A stretch of 33,436 bases of DNA from contig CAJOLI010000014.1 of assembly GCA_905235285.1 (NCBI GenBank), positions 1-33,436 on the forward strand, in the 5' to 3' direction. A model generated the notes under the pieces. That model was not told the origin of the DNA. It was given only the letters and a program-made list of their open reading frames with translations, and made no database searches. This DNA comes from an uncultured Bacteroidaceae bacterium. Lineage in GTDB: Bacteria > Bacteroidota > Bacteroidia > Bacteroidales > Bacteroidaceae. Within the stretch, counting starts at the first letter, position 1. Every line of letters begins with the position of its first letter. A program made the position numbers and the translations under genes. Below, piece by piece: positions 23,332 through 31,089 of the stretch.

Positions 23332-23371
23332 AACGTCCGGACGCATACCGCCATGCATCTGGACGTTTTTT
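23332..23371 (+). terminator. Terminator of the peptidase cluster
   Basis: AACGTCC (23332-23338) pairs with GGACGTT (23361-23367), with inner GCAT/ATGC pairing, and a run of six T (23366-23371) ends it. Both this and the previous hairpin open with the palindrome CGTCCGGACG. Confidence 0.85.
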
Positions 23372-23400
23372 GCATAAGTACTGACGCCTATGACTATAGG

Positions 23401-23435
23401 GATTAAGGATTAGAGATTCAGGCGAAAGGCTTAAG
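23401..23435. repeat. Heptad array (GATTAAG), five units, degrading
   Basis: GATTAAG, GATTAGA, GATTCAG, GCGAAAG, GCTTAAG in register. The first three units are clear and the last two are diverged. It lies in the 260-nt spacer between the peptidase terminator and the GH20 promoter. Confidence 0.6.
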
Positions 23436-23454
23436 TGTTTTGGGCAGAAGGTTA

Positions 23455-23523
23455 ATATGTTAACGCGTTAATATATTTTCTCGTGTGCGCGCGCAAATAT
23501 TTTAAGTATCGCGCGTGCGTGTA
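23455..23523. promoter_or_regulatory. Palindrome and alternating GC tracts upstream of the GH20 gene
   Basis: TTAACGCGTTAA (23460-23471) is a perfect 12-bp palindrome, extended by ATAT on both sides after a mismatch. Next come two 14-nt strictly alternating pyrimidine-purine tracts, 23482-23495 and 23510-23523, separated by exactly 14 nt of AT-rich DNA. The second ends 12 nt before the -7 box. It is a candidate operator region; the function is inferred from position only. Confidence 0.5.
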
Positions 23524-23535
23524 AGAAAAAAACGC

Positions 23536-23543
23536 TATCTTTG
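23536..23543 (+). promoter_or_regulatory. -7 box (TATCTTTG) of the GH20 gene
   Basis: TATCTTTG precedes the GH20 ATG at 23585 by about 40 nt. It overlaps an upstream in-frame GTG at 23543, so that GTG cannot be the start if this promoter is used. No -33 TTTG is seen, which suggests dependence on an activator. Confidence 0.65.
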
Positions 23544-23584
23544 TGGCCAGAAAATCTTTTCAAACCACACTAACCTCACAAGTC

Positions 23585-25228
23585 ATGAAGAAAATCATTG
23601 CTGCATTCGCTCTCATGCTTGCCGGCTCCACCGTCTTTGCCGGGCAAGCCGACTACAACGTCATCCCGTTGCCTAAAAGCATCAATGTAGACGCCAGCCA
23701 GACGATGACCCTGCGCACCGGCATGGGCATAGCCTATGATGCCGGCAACCCGGAAGCCTCGCGCAACGCTCAGTTCCTGAGAGCATGGCTCGAGGAAGCC
23801 ACAGGCTTACGCCTCGAGCTGACGCCCGCAGACAAGAAGGCCGCCGTAAGGATGTTCGTGGCACCTCAGAAGAAGCTGAAGAAAGGCGAGACGCTGACGG
23901 CTCAGGAGGCCGAAGCCTACACTATCGTCGTTGATAAGAATGGCATCAGCATCAGCGCAGCCTCGCAGGCAGGACTCTTCCGCGCCGCACAGACACTACG
24001 CAAAGCAATGCCCGTGGCCAAGGACCTGACAGCCGTGGAGCTGCCCTTCGCAAAGATTACCGACCAGCCTCGCTTCGAATACCGCGGCGTCATGCTTGAC
24101 TGTGCACGCCACTATTTCCCCATAGAAACGGTAAAGAAATACATCGACATAGCCGCCCTGCACGGCTGCAACCAACTCCATTGGCACCTGACCGATGACC
24201 AGGGCTGGCGCTTCGAGATTAAGGCCCTGCCCGACCTTGCCAAGAAAGGCAGCGTACGCGAGCAGACCGTCATAGGCCACAACACAGAGATCTACGACGG
24301 GCAGCGCTACGGCGGCTACTACACGCAAGCCGAATGCCGGGAGCTCGTCAACTACGCCGCCGAACGATACATCAACATCATCCCTGAGATAGACTTGCCG
24401 GGCCACATGATGGGCGCCCTCAACGTCTTCCCGAACCTCGGTTGCACTGGCGGACCATACCCCGTATGGACGATATGGGGCGTCAGCCGCGAGGTGCTGT
24501 GCGCCGGCAACCCCGAGACGCTGACCTTCCTGAAGACCGTACTGGGCGAACTCTGCGACGTATTCCCCTCGAAGTATATTCACATCGGAGGCGACGAATG
24601 TCCGAAGGAGCGCTGGAAGGAATGCCCCAAATGTCAGGCCAAGGCTAAGGAGCTGGGTCTCAAGGACGATGGCAAGCACAGCATAGAGAACCAGCTGCAG
24701 ACATACATCAACCACGAAGTAGAGAAGTTCCTCGGCGAGCGTGGACGCGACATAATAGGCTGGGACGAAGTACTTGAGGGAGGACTCACCGACAACGGCA
24801 TCGTCATGTCGTGGCGTGGCACCAACGGAGGCATCGAGGCTGCCAGGCAGCACCACCGCGTCATCATGGTGCCCACCTCACACTGCTATATCGACTACTA
24901 TCAGCTCAAGGAACCAAGCTCGCAGCCCTTAGGCATCGGAGGTTACGTGCCAGCATCGAAGGTTTACAGCTTCGAGCCCCTCCCGACCGACCAGCTCTCA
25001 GCCGACGAGCAGAAATACATCCTCGGGCCACAGGTGAATCTGTGGACTGAATACATTCTCTACCCGCAACACGTCTTCTACATGCTGCTGCCACGCCTCG
25101 ATGCCATCAGTGAAGTGCAGTGGTGCCGCCCAGATCAGAAAGACTTCGAAAACTTCAAGAACCGCCTGCCGCGGATGAAGCAGCTCTACGACCGGCTCGG
25201 AGTGAGCTATTGCCATAAAATAGAATAA
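23585..25228 (+). CDS. Beta-N-acetylhexosaminidase (GH20)
   Basis: From ATG 23585 the protein has 547 residues with signal peptide MKKIIAAFALMLAGSTVFA. An N-terminal GH20b domain (about 22-160) precedes the catalytic TIM barrel starting at PRFEYRGVMLDCARHYF. The substrate-assisted catalytic pair Asp337-Glu338 lies in HIGGDECPK, and HLTDDQGWR (201-209) and the later Trp residues line the pocket. It releases terminal GlcNAc or GalNAc from glycans in the periplasm or outside. Location with no SusC/D genes suggests a stand-alone enzyme. The next gene starts 1 nt after its stop. Confidence 0.96.
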   Translation: MKKIIAAFALMLAGSTVFAGQADYNVIPLPKSINVDASQTMTLRTGMGIAYDAGNPEASRNAQFLRAWLEEATGLRLELTPADKKAAVRMFVAPQKKLKKGETLTAQEAEAYTIVVDKNGISISAASQAGLFRAAQTLRKAMPVAKDLTAVELPFAKITDQPRFEYRGVMLDCARHYFPIETVKKYIDIAALHGCNQLHWHLTDDQGWRFEIKALPDLAKKGSVREQTVIGHNTEIYDGQRYGGYYTQAECRELVNYAAERYINIIPEIDLPGHMMGALNVFPNLGCTGGPYPVWTIWGVSREVLCAGNPETLTFLKTVLGELCDVFPSKYIHIGGDECPKERWKECPKCQAKAKELGLKDDGKHSIENQLQTYINHEVEKFLGERGRDIIGWDEVLEGGLTDNGIVMSWRGTNGGIEAARQHHRVIMVPTSHCYIDYYQLKEPSSQPLGIGGYVPASKVYSFEPLPTDQLSADEQKYILGPQVNLWTEYILYPQHVFYMLLPRLDAISEVQWCRPDQKDFENFKNRLPRMKQLYDRLGVSYCHKIE

Positions 25229-25229
25229 G

Positions 25230-26003
<774 letters not shown>

Positions 26004-26013
26004 GGAGGCTGAA

Positions 26014-26328
26014 TCAGTCTAAATGAAAGACCTCACGAAGGGGTATGGTGACGGGGCTGTTGTCGGCATTCGTCTCCATAATGTCTTTCATATAATCCCA
26101 CCAGCGCTGCGTAGTAGCGTCAGCACCCATATCCTGAGAGCTCTGCTCACCTTCTATCTCCTGATAGCCAAAGAGGATGTTCGTCTCGCGATCCCAGTAG
26201 ATACTATAATTACTCACGCCGGCATCCTTGATGCCTTTCTTAAGCTCAGGCCACAATGCAGCATGGCGACGCTCATACTCTTCCTCAAAGCCCGGTTTAA
26301 GATACATCTTGAAAGCAAATCTTTTCAT
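26014..26328 (-). CDS. rhaM: L-rhamnose mutarotase
   Basis: From ATG 26328 the protein has 104 residues, exactly the usual RhaM length; a longer frame starting at 26370 would reach into the -7 box. Visible family features are MKRFAFKMYLKPGFEEEYERRH (with His22 in the active site), ALWPELKK, SIYWDRETNILFGY and the C-terminal RWWDYMKDIM. It interconverts the anomers of L-rhamnose (or L-fucose-like sugars) in the cytosol. It lies alone, tail to tail with the ABC ATPase gene only 10 nt away, with no other rhamnose gene nearby. Confidence 0.93.
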   Translation of the reverse strand: MKRFAFKMYLKPGFEEEYERRHAALWPELKKGIKDAGVSNYSIYWDRETNILFGYQEIEGEQSSQDMGADATTQRWWDYMKDIMETNADNSPVTIPLREVFHLD

Positions 26329-26367
26329 ATTTATTACAATTTTGCATGATTTCCTTGAAAACTGGCA

Positions 26368-26375
26368 CAAAAATA
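26368..26375 (-). promoter_or_regulatory. -7 box (TATTTTTG) of rhaM
   Basis: TATTTTTG on the minus strand lies 40 nt upstream of the rhaM ATG and fits TAnnTTTG. No -33 match is seen, so an activator may be needed. Confidence 0.5.
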
Positions 26376-26424
26376 ATAAAAACTGAGCTCACAGGCGAGC
26401 AGAGACTCTCTTTTTTCATATAAA

Positions 26425-26448
26425 AAGTTAGTAAAAAGGCCCTAACTT
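26425..26448. promoter_or_regulatory. Inverted repeat between rhaM and the AraC-type gene
   Basis: AAGTTAG (26425-26431) and CTAACTT (26442-26448) are exact reverse complements with centres 17 bp apart, in the shared upstream region of two divergent genes. It fits the size of a dimer operator. Assigning a regulator is speculation. Confidence 0.4.
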
Positions 26449-26523
26449 GCACATATTTAGCACAAAAACCACACCTTTAGCAAAATTGACCCGCAAAACA
26501 AACGAGCGTCTATGTGAATAATT

Positions 26524-26531
26524 TATCTTTG
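26524..26531 (+). promoter_or_regulatory. -7 box (TATCTTTG) of the AraC-type gene
   Basis: TATCTTTG is followed by about 77 nt before the ATG at 26609. Its presence argues that the short AraC-type gene is a complete transcription unit and not the 3' remnant of a longer gene. Confidence 0.6.
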
Positions 26532-26608
26532 CAGCGCAGAGCTGAGAAACTCATAACAGACTCATTCTGCTGCAATTATTCTTCTTATTCACATTTTATT
26601 AACTTTTT

Positions 26609-27007
26609 ATGCCCGATACGAACTTCAACACAACTCCTACTGCAATTGAAGCCCTGAACCTCGACAGTAGTGGTCGCCAACAAGGAGGCGCGCTTAGCAA
26701 CAAAATCGAGTTGCAGGACTTTATGGAGCGCAATTATCGCTGCGACATGTCGATGACCGAGTTTGCACGGGCTTCAGGACGTAGCCTCTCAACCTTCAAG
26801 CGGGACTTCAAGAAAATGAGTGACCTCTCGCCTGAACGTTGGCTCACCGACCGACGCCTGCGCGCGTCGTACGACTTGCTTGCCCGCGGCCTACGTGTGT
26901 CGGACGTCTGTTTCGACGTAGGCTTTAAGAATGTTTCACACTTCTCTGCCATCTTCAAGAAGAAGTTTGGCCAGACACCAGGAGAAGTGCGAAAGGCCAA
27001 TCGCTGA
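26609..27007 (+). CDS. Minimal AraC-family DNA-binding protein
   Basis: The 132-residue product consists of about 35 low-complexity N-terminal residues followed by a complete AraC-type double helix-turn-helix: MSMTEFARASGRSLSTFKRDFKK (first HTH, about 48-70) and VSDVCFDVGFKNVSHFSAIFKKKFGQTPGEVR (second, about 98-129). AraC regulators usually carry an extra sensor domain and reach about 270-300 residues; none is present here. No sensor remnant is visible upstream, and the gene has its own -7 box. It may act as a constitutive binder or through a partner. Targets could be the divergent rhaM or itself, by position only. Confidence 0.88.
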   Translation: MPDTNFNTTPTAIEALNLDSSGRQQGGALSNKIELQDFMERNYRCDMSMTEFARASGRSLSTFKRDFKKMSDLSPERWLTDRRLRASYDLLARGLRVSDVCFDVGFKNVSHFSAIFKKKFGQTPGEVRKANR

Positions 27008-27039
27008 TAGCGTTGCACTTACAACAGCAAAAAATAAGA

Positions 27040-27091
27040 CGCATAGCGTATCTTCAGACGTAAGTAGACTGACGAACGCTATGCGTTTTTT
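27040..27091. terminator. Bidirectional terminator between convergent genes
   Basis: CGCATAGCGT (27040-27049) and ACGCTATGCG (27076-27085) form a perfect 10-bp stem, with TCAG/CTGA pairing inside the loop. Six T follow on the plus strand (27086-27091) and a run of A precedes it (27029-27034), giving a T run on the minus strand. It serves both the AraC-type gene and the outer-membrane protein gene. Confidence 0.9.
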
Positions 27092-27105
27092 CTTTATCTG
27101 ACGAC

Positions 27106-30090
27106 CTATCGGCGACCGCCGCCGAATCCGCCGGGACCACGACCACCGCCAAAGCCGCCACGCGGACCGCCAAAGCCACCACCGCCCCATCCTTCACGGC
27201 GAGCCTCACTGTTACCCATAAGGTTTATCTGGTAGATAGCTCTTACCATGAAGTAAGAATTGATTGAGTTGCTCCACGAGTCAGTACGCGAGAAAGCATT
27301 TATAGCTCTGCTGATGTTGCTGCGCTCTTTCAGGATATCGAACCACTGTAAGCTCAACGTCAGTGCTTTGTTGCGCAATAATGTCTGAGAGAGTTGCGCA
27401 TTCCAGATAAGTTCGTTGGTGTTCATCGTTTCATCCTGATAACCTCTGCGACTTTGTTGCGAGATATCAGTAGAAAGGCTTGTGCCCCAAGGTGCCGTAA
27501 TCTGGAAATTTCCACCATAGTTGAAGTTCCATGTGTCGAGGTTGGCACTCTCACGGATGGCGTTACGTGCGTGGTTATAGTTGAAACCACCGTTGACACC
27601 TACATCGAGGCTCCAGTCGCCAAACTCGTTGCGGTAGTTAAGTCGCATATTGTCGCCGACGGATGTGTTCTTTGTTGTTGACTTCACAGACGACGACTGC
27701 TGGTCGATGGCCATATACCCCACGTTGTGAGAGTAGTTAAAGTTTACGTTATTGGATATATTCCAGTTCTTATTGCGGTCGATAGCCGTGTTAAAACCAG
27801 CCCAGAAGCCCGTATCCCAGTTGCCGCTGATATTGTCAGGTGTAGTCTCACGCTTACCCGTTGTCATATCATACATGGTCCGGTTTGAGATGGAGTTCCA
27901 TGTGTTATTAAAACGGGCGTTGAAAGCCCAGCCCATCTGCTTGTCGACGAGATAGCCGTTGTAGAACATATTGAAATTATTGCTCCACGAAGGCTTCAGT
28001 CCCGGATTACCATGGCTGACATTCATCGGGTCACTGGTGTCGTCAACATCAAGGAGCTGTGTCATCGAGGGCTGGCTCATGCGGGCATTGTAGCGGGCAC
28101 GCAGCTGGCTGGTATTCGATATTTTCCATCTGAGGTCCATACGTGGCGACCAGTTGAATACGTGTCTGGTGACGGTCGTGTCAAGCCGGTTCTTAGTGTA
28201 GTCCATATACGTTGTCTGGGGCTGGAAGCTGACACCTGCATTGAAGTTGATCTCCCCAACTTGATAACGCATCATAACGCTGCCATCGTGGTTGTACTCG
28301 TTGTAGGTTGCATACTGCGAATTCTCGATGTTCCTCAGCCCTTCAAGCAGTTCTTGCGAGGGCGTATATCCGAGCACGAGCTGCTGGATTATTTCCTCAT
28401 CAGTCATATTGCCGAAGATAGGATACTTTTCCTTGTTCCAGAGCAGTGAGTCGATGCTGTACATTGAGCGGTCGCTGTCGCTGTAGCGACGTTGGAACTG
28501 ATATGAGAACTGCAGATTGGCGCCCTTGAATATTGGTTCAGAATAAGAGGCACGCACGCGATAGTTCCAGTTCTTCGACGGATTGTCGTTGTACTGATTG
28601 GTGAAGGTGTAGGGTTGCTCTTTGCTCTGGAAGAAATTCACGAGCGAGCGGCTGTAGCTCTGGCTGGAACTTTCGCTGACATTGCCCCCGAAATCAAGTG
28701 TCACATTACGCCCGGGCTTTGCCAATCGGCGGTTCACTTGCAGCCATCCGTCAATATTGTAGTTATGGCTGTCGCCTTTATTCTGACGAGTGTTGTCGTT
28801 GACAAGTATATCCTGATATATGAAGTTGCCTTCGTCGTCTTTAGTGCCGTATTCATTGAGTGGATTCGTCATGCCTGCATCGTATGGACTCTCGCTGAAC
28901 GTCACGCTCCGGCTGTTGCCGCTATTGTCATTTTTGTTGTAGCTATAGGCTGGGCGGAAGGTGATGTTTGTCATGGAGTCGGGCTGCCATTCAATGCGGA
29001 AATCGGTGTTGACAGACCTGTTGTGGCTGAGGTTGTTGCTGAGGCTGTTGACGAACTGCGAAGCTGTTGACGTTAGGAAGTTCTCACTGTTGGAACGCGT
29101 CTCTACATCGTTTTTCCTATAGTTGTAGCGCACATTGCCTTCTAACTTAAGTCGTCCGGCTTCATTCTGTTTCTTTCCATTGTTCCATGCGATGTTGACA
29201 CCAGGGTTGATGACCGTCGTCAGTCCATTACCGCCCCAGCCGCCCCAGCCACCGAAACCGCGGCTGTTGACGTTGTTGGCATTGCCGGTAAGGAAGAAGT
29301 TCAGCTCATCGGTAAAACGGCTTATGGTAATGTTCTCAGCAAAACGGTCATGTGAACCATAAGATAGTTCTGTGTTGATGAACCAACCTTGAGTCATTTC
29401 CTTGCGCACAGTGAGGTCGAGGACTGTCTCCTCTTCGCCGTCGTCGATACCGGTGACGCGCGAGTAGTCGCTCTGACGATCGTAAGCCTTCACCTTGCTC
29501 ACCATCTTGGCAGGCAAGTTCTTGAGAGTCATCTGGGTGTCGTTGCCGAAGAATTCCTTCTCGTTGACAAGAATCTTCTTGACCTCCTTACCATTGATCT
29601 TTATGGTGCCTTCCTCGGTAATCTCTGCCCCAGGGAATTTCTTCAGCAGGGCCTCGAAGTTTGAGCCTTCGGGTATGCGGAAGGCATCGGAATTATAGAT
29701 AAAGGTGTCAGCCTTCATCTCCATCTGTGCAGCTCGCGCTGTCACCTCGGCTTCCTTGAGAAGGCGTGCATTATCCTCCAGCACGATCTCACCCAGCAGC
29801 ATCGCCTTGTTCCTCTTCGTCAGTTCCAGCTGACGCCAGGCGGTCTTGTAGCCCACGAACGAGGCCCGAAGCAGATATTTGCCTACCTTCACGCCGGAGA
29901 TGCTGAACGTGCCGTCGGACTTCGTCTGCTGGCCTGTAACCTGCGTGCTGTCGGGATTCATAATCACTACGGTAGCCCCGGGGAGCGGTTCGCCTTCGCT
30001 GTCTACGATGGTGCCGCTGACAGTCACTTTTTGAGCGCTGGCGGCCATCGCGAGGCACAGCGCAAGGAATATTGTAAGGATTCTATTCAT
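27106..30090 (-). CDS. Outer-membrane beta-barrel protein with CarboxypepD-reg-like domain
   Basis: The 994-residue protein has a signal peptide (MNRILTIFLALCLAMAASA), a CarboxypepD-regulatory-like domain (about 22-105; VSGTIVDSEGEPLPGATVVI) and a plug-like part (about 115-235; GSNFEALLKKFPGAEITEEG-IKINGKEVKKILVNEKEFFGND). A long Asn/Tyr/Trp-rich barrel follows, matching the PF14905-type outer-membrane barrel family related to TonB-dependent receptors. The last 28 residues are Gly/Arg/Phe-rich (GGFGG-R repeats), which is unusual for a barrel C-terminus. No SusD-like partner is adjacent. Ligand unknown. Confidence 0.9.
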   Translation of the reverse strand: MNRILTIFLALCLAMAASAQKVTVSGTIVDSEGEPLPGATVVIMNPDSTQVTGQQTKSDGTFSISGVKVGKYLLRASFVGYKTAWRQLELTKRNKAMLLGEIVLEDNARLLKEAEVTARAAQMEMKADTFIYNSDAFRIPEGSNFEALLKKFPGAEITEEGTIKINGKEVKKILVNEKEFFGNDTQMTLKNLPAKMVSKVKAYDRQSDYSRVTGIDDGEEETVLDLTVRKEMTQGWFINTELSYGSHDRFAENITISRFTDELNFFLTGNANNVNSRGFGGWGGWGGNGLTTVINPGVNIAWNNGKKQNEAGRLKLEGNVRYNYRKNDVETRSNSENFLTSTASQFVNSLSNNLSHNRSVNTDFRIEWQPDSMTNITFRPAYSYNKNDNSGNSRSVTFSESPYDAGMTNPLNEYGTKDDEGNFIYQDILVNDNTRQNKGDSHNYNIDGWLQVNRRLAKPGRNVTLDFGGNVSESSSQSYSRSLVNFFQSKEQPYTFTNQYNDNPSKNWNYRVRASYSEPIFKGANLQFSYQFQRRYSDSDRSMYSIDSLLWNKEKYPIFGNMTDEEIIQQLVLGYTPSQELLEGLRNIENSQYATYNEYNHDGSVMMRYQVGEINFNAGVSFQPQTTYMDYTKNRLDTTVTRHVFNWSPRMDLRWKISNTSQLRARYNARMSQPSMTQLLDVDDTSDPMNVSHGNPGLKPSWSNNFNMFYNGYLVDKQMGWAFNARFNNTWNSISNRTMYDMTTGKRETTPDNISGNWDTGFWAGFNTAIDRNKNWNISNNVNFNYSHNVGYMAIDQQSSSVKSTTKNTSVGDNMRLNYRNEFGDWSLDVGVNGGFNYNHARNAIRESANLDTWNFNYGGNFQITAPWGTSLSTDISQQSRRGYQDETMNTNELIWNAQLSQTLLRNKALTLSLQWFDILKERSNISRAINAFSRTDSWSNSINSYFMVRAIYQINLMGNSEARREGWGGGGFGGPRGGFGGGRGPGGFGGGRR

Positions 30091-30103
30091 CGGTGTAAAT
30101 TAT

Positions 30104-30132
30104 AAAAGCCGTCGGTAAGTCTGACGGCTTTA
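30104..30132 (-). terminator. Terminator of ftsH-cdsA
   Basis: AAAGCCGTC (30105-30113) and GACGGCTTT (30123-30131) form a 9-bp stem. On the minus strand TTTTATAATTT follows. It also lies in the short leader region of the outer-membrane protein gene (ATG at 30090), so readthrough into that gene could be controlled here. Confidence 0.75.
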
Positions 30133-30174
30133 TTCTTGTAGCGTTTAAGAAAAGGGGTGCTGTTTTAACGTTTA

Positions 30175-31062
30175 TTATAGGATTACAACCATGTACAGGT
30201 ACACGATTGCGGCGGGAATTGCCAAGAGGCTGCTGTCGAAACGGTCGAGCATACCACCATGCCCCGGCAGGATGTTGCCGCTGTCCTTGATGCCCATCTG
30301 CCGCTTAAGCAAGCTTTCGATGAGGTCGCCCCACGTGCCGAAGACTACGACCGTCACGGCAAAGCCGGCCCATTCCACAGCGGTCAGCCCGAGCGTAGTA
30401 TGGCCCGCGCCAACGAGTTCATCCTTGGGCCCGAGGAATGCAACGAGCAGAGCTACGACTACGACCAGCGCACCGCCGCCAATGCTGCCTTCCCATGACT
30501 TGCCCGGCGACACTCGCGGAAACAGCTTATGACGGCCGAGAAGTGAACCGACACAGTAAGCTCCCGTGTCGTTGACCCAGAGAAAGACGTAGATAGCAAG
30601 TACAAGCCAGCAACCGGCGGCAGTGCCGACCTCCGGCGAGGCGACGGCGTTCACCTGAGTGAACTCGACCAGCGAGAGCAGCGCGAAGGGCAGTGCCACA
30701 TAGATCTGTGCCATCATCGAGTATGCCCAGTTGTTCAGAGGAGCCTCACGCTGCAGGTACAGCTCGGCGACAAGCAGATATATCATGCTCAACAGCCATG
30801 GGATGAACAGCAACACGCCGCCGGGGATGCCGGCAGCATAGCCGAAGAAACCTACGAACAGGCACCCTCCGGCCACCGTCGTGATGAAACGATTCACGTC
30901 TACATCGGCTCGCATATTGACGATTCCCGTAAACTCCCACACGCTGAAAGCTGTGATTACTGTAAACAACACGCCGAAGGTGGCTGGCGAATACAGGATA
31001 CCGCTGATCATCACGGCTAAGAAAACGACGCCTGTGAGAGCGCGCACTATCAGATTCTTCAT
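30175..31062 (-). CDS. cdsA: Phosphatidate cytidylyltransferase
   Basis: The 295-residue integral membrane protein has about eight hydrophobic segments and the CDP-diglyceride synthetase signature near the C-terminus: SLLKRQMGIKDSGNILPGHG, then GMLDRFDSLL. The earlier block LGRHKLFPRVSPGKSWEGSIGG is also typical. It makes CDP-diacylglycerol from phosphatidic acid and CTP, the branch point for phospholipids. It follows ftsH by 27 nt in the same direction, a gene order I recall as usual in Bacteroidetes. Confidence 0.96.
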   Translation of the reverse strand: MKNLIVRALTGVVFLAVMISGILYSPATFGVLFTVITAFSVWEFTGIVNMRADVDVNRFITTVAGGCLFVGFFGYAAGIPGGVLLFIPWLLSMIYLLVAELYLQREAPLNNWAYSMMAQIYVALPFALLSLVEFTQVNAVASPEVGTAAGCWLVLAIYVFLWVNDTGAYCVGSLLGRHKLFPRVSPGKSWEGSIGGGALVVVVALLVAFLGPKDELVGAGHTTLGLTAVEWAGFAVTVVVFGTWGDLIESLLKRQMGIKDSGNILPGHGGMLDRFDSSLLAIPAAIVYLYMVVIL

Positions 31063-31089
31063 TCTTATGTCTACTATTTAAGAAGGCTT

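Noticed and set aside
22239-23375. Minus-strand frame (378 codons) opposite the C1 peptidase
   Set aside because: Antisense to a gene with a complete Cys-His-Asn triad; the translation is Val/Ala-rich noise and runs into the terminator hairpins.
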